This document shows positions 62,238-64,000 of a DNA stretch of 64,000 nt, piece after piece. The notes below the pieces were generated by a model. The model made no database searches. It saw only the letters and a program-made list of their open reading frames with translations, and was not told where the DNA came from. This DNA is from Cryomorphaceae bacterium. Its GTDB lineage: Bacteria > Bacteroidota > Bacteroidia > Flavobacteriales > Schleiferiaceae. The DNA is taken from contig JAFMBM010000010.1 of the NCBI GenBank assembly GCA_017858515.1, forward strand, positions 1-64,000, written 5' to 3'. Each line of letters opens with the position of its first letter. Positions within the stretch are counted from its first letter, which is position 1. The translations under genes and the position numbers were made by a program.

Positions 62238-63104
62238 TTAACTCTTCAATTCAATTCCGCAGCGTGAACAAAAAATAGATTTCGAATCAAGAATTTCTGC
62301 ATCACACTCAATGCAACGCTTCGATACACTTCTGACTTTTCGATCTTCCTTAATCATTTCAGCGGTTACCAATCCTGTTGGCACAGCTATAATTGCATAG
62401 CCCACAAGCATAATTATACTGGCAAGCAACTGACCGGCCACTGTTTGAGGTGTAATATCACCAAACCCAACTGTTGTTAAGGTTACTATTGACCAATAAA
62501 TACTTGTTGGAATACTTGTAAAAAGACTTCCTTCTACATTCCCTTCAATCAGATACATCAAAGTGCCTAAAATCGTTACTAGGATAACAACACTGAAAAT
62601 AAATACAGAAATTTTGTAGCCACTTGCTCTTAATGCATTGGTAATAAATTTTGCCTCCCTCAAATAATGTCCCATCTTAAGGATTCTAAATATTCGAAGC
62701 ACCCTTAATAGTCGAATTACAAGTAAACTCTGAGATCCTGGAATAAATAAGCTCAAGTACGTTGGTAGAGTTGAAAACAAATCAATAAGACCATAAAAGC
62801 TGAATATATAGTTGGAAGATTTGTGTGTGACAATGATTCTAGCTATGTATTCACCAGTAAATAAGATAGTTACAAACCATTCTATGTATACGAATTGCGT
62901 GTGATATTTTAGCTCAATGCTTGGTACACTTGCCAGCATTACTACGGTTACGCTTAGTATGATGGCAATTACTAAAATTACATCAAACCATTTTCCTGCT
63001 GGAGTATCTGTGCCAAATACAATTATTCTAAGTCTCCTCCTCCACTTTATTGGATCTGGATTGTCTTCATCCTCTAACAGCTTATCTTCATTATTTCTTA
63101 GCAT
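62238..63104 (-). CDS. Voltage-gated K+-channel-like ion transporter with C-terminal zinc ribbon
   Basis: S4-like VIRLLRVLRIFRILKMGHYLREAK; filter TLTTVGFGDITP; CIECDAEILDSKSIFCSRCG. Confidence 0.92.
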   Translation of the reverse strand: MLRNNEDKLLEDEDNPDPIKWRRRLRIIVFGTDTPAGKWFDVILVIAIILSVTVVMLASVPSIELKYHTQFVYIEWFVTILFTGEYIARIIVTHKSSNYIFSFYGLIDLFSTLPTYLSLFIPGSQSLLVIRLLRVLRIFRILKMGHYLREAKFITNALRASGYKISVFIFSVVILVTILGTLMYLIEGNVEGSLFTSIPTSIYWSIVTLTTVGFGDITPQTVAGQLLASIIMLVGYAIIAVPTGLVTAEMIKEDRKVRSVSKRCIECDAEILDSKSIFCSRCGIELKS

Positions 63105-63148
63105 TAGATACTTTGTGTTATTGATACAAAATAGCGACTTTCACGGAG

Positions 63149-64000
63149 ATGAAAAATAGGGAAAGAATCGATTCATTTTTTTCATGGATCTTTCAGTTCG
63201 TCCAAAAGGAAAGAACGGCTGGTTTAGTGTTGCTTGTTTCTGCCGTATCGGCCATTTTTCTTGCAAACAGTCCATTGCGAGAGTACTATCATCGTTTCTG
63301 GGAAATTCCCTTGGGTTTTGAGTTTTCTGATTTTAGATTTAATAGACCCCTTCATTTTTGGGTGAATGAAGGTTTAATGACGCTTTTTTTCTTTTTTGTT
63401 GGACTAAAATTGAAGAGAGAGTTTAAAATTGGTGTTCTTTCCTCATTTCGCAGTGCTAGTTTACCCTTTAGCGCAGCCCTAGGCGGCATGTTTGTTCCTG
63501 CTTTGATTTTTCTTTTTATTAATCATTCTTTCCCTGATAATATTCACGGATGGGCTATTTCATCTGCAACGGATATTGCTTTTGCACTAGGCTTATCTTC
63601 TTTGTTGGGAAATGGAATTCCGAGTAGCTTTAAAATTCTACTAACGGCCATTGCCGTTGCGGATGATCTTGGAGCTGTGTTAATTATTGCTTTTTTCTAC
63701 ACCGATCATATTGTATTAGATGCATTGCTTTTTGCCCTGATCTTCTTCCTTATTCTTCTTGCTTCTAATTATATAGGTATTCGGAATATAGCCTATTATG
63801 GTATTCTGGGCATAGGTGGATTGTGGGTCTCAATGCTTGTTGCTGGAGTTCATACCACCATAGCAGGAGTACTGGTTGCTTTTTTAATTCCGGCCAGAGT
63901 TAAGGTAGATCGATCTCATTTCACAAAAGCAGGCATAGGATTTATTCGTCAGTTTCAAATGAGTTCTGAAGGAAAGGGTTCTTTTATTTCTAGGCAGCAA
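63149..64000 (+). CDS. nhaA: Na+/H+ antiporter NhaA, truncated by the window end
   Basis: ATG at 63149; AGLVLLVSAVSAIFLANSPLREYYHRFWEIPLGF...HFWVNEGLMTLFFFFVGLKLKREF; ATDIAFALGLSSLLG. No stop before the window end. Confidence 0.92.
   Translation, partial: MKNRERIDSFFSWIFQFVQKERTAGLVLLVSAVSAIFLANSPLREYYHRFWEIPLGFEFSDFRFNRPLHFWVNEGLMTLFFFFVGLKLKREFKIGVLSSFRSASLPFSAALGGMFVPALIFLFINHSFPDNIHGWAISSATDIAFALGLSSLLGNGIPSSFKILLTAIAVADDLGAVLIIAFFYTDHIVLDALLFALIFFLILLASNYIGIRNIAYYGILGIGGLWVSMLVAGVHTTIAGVLVAFLIPARVKVDRSHFTKAGIGFIRQFQMSSEGKGSFISRQQ

Noticed and set aside
1-64000. CRISPR array, tRNA or rRNA genes
   Set aside because: No regularly spaced repeats, and no tRNA cloverleaf or rRNA-like segments recognised by eye; a tRNAscan/Infernal run would be needed to confirm absence.

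Overview
This 64 kb window looks like a Bacteroidetes (Flavobacteriia-like) chromosome. Evidence: Bacteroidetes-type menaquinone and mutL/rhomboid gene neighbourhoods, a C-terminal T9SS-type sorting domain, a GH3/beta-lactamase fusion, and a TAnnTTTG-type promoter motif. The first ~8.3 kb is a rearranged accessory island. It holds at least five RHS-core remnants, two distinct RHS C-terminal tips each followed by a small lipoprotein (candidate immunity protein), a toxin-first higBA-like TA pair, and a yefM/yoeB pair. The higBA pair sits in a 1,594-bp unit that is tandemly duplicated with no difference seen in what I compared. The remaining ~55 kb is mostly ordinary housekeeping sequence: rimM, infC-rpmI-rplT, thrS, a men operon (hotdog thioesterase, acyltransferase, menF-D-B-A-C-E), mtaB, yidD, cysS, folE, ribD, a DEAD helicase, fahA, glyA, two rhomboids, mutL, a FIST/PAS-kinase/receiver cluster, bshA, SUI1, dnaA, an M36-like T9SS peptidase, yigZ, clpC, gyrA, an ion channel, and nhaA cut by the window end. 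The best leads are the RHS/TA duplicated cassette with its operator palindrome and flanking inverted repeats, the RHS tip plus lipoprotein pairs (one pair apparently decayed), a yigZ reading frame with no ATG/GTG/TTG start before its conserved N-terminus and an embedded 10-bp hairpin, and a frameshifted PAS kinase. I could not run homology searches, so family calls rest on motif recognition.
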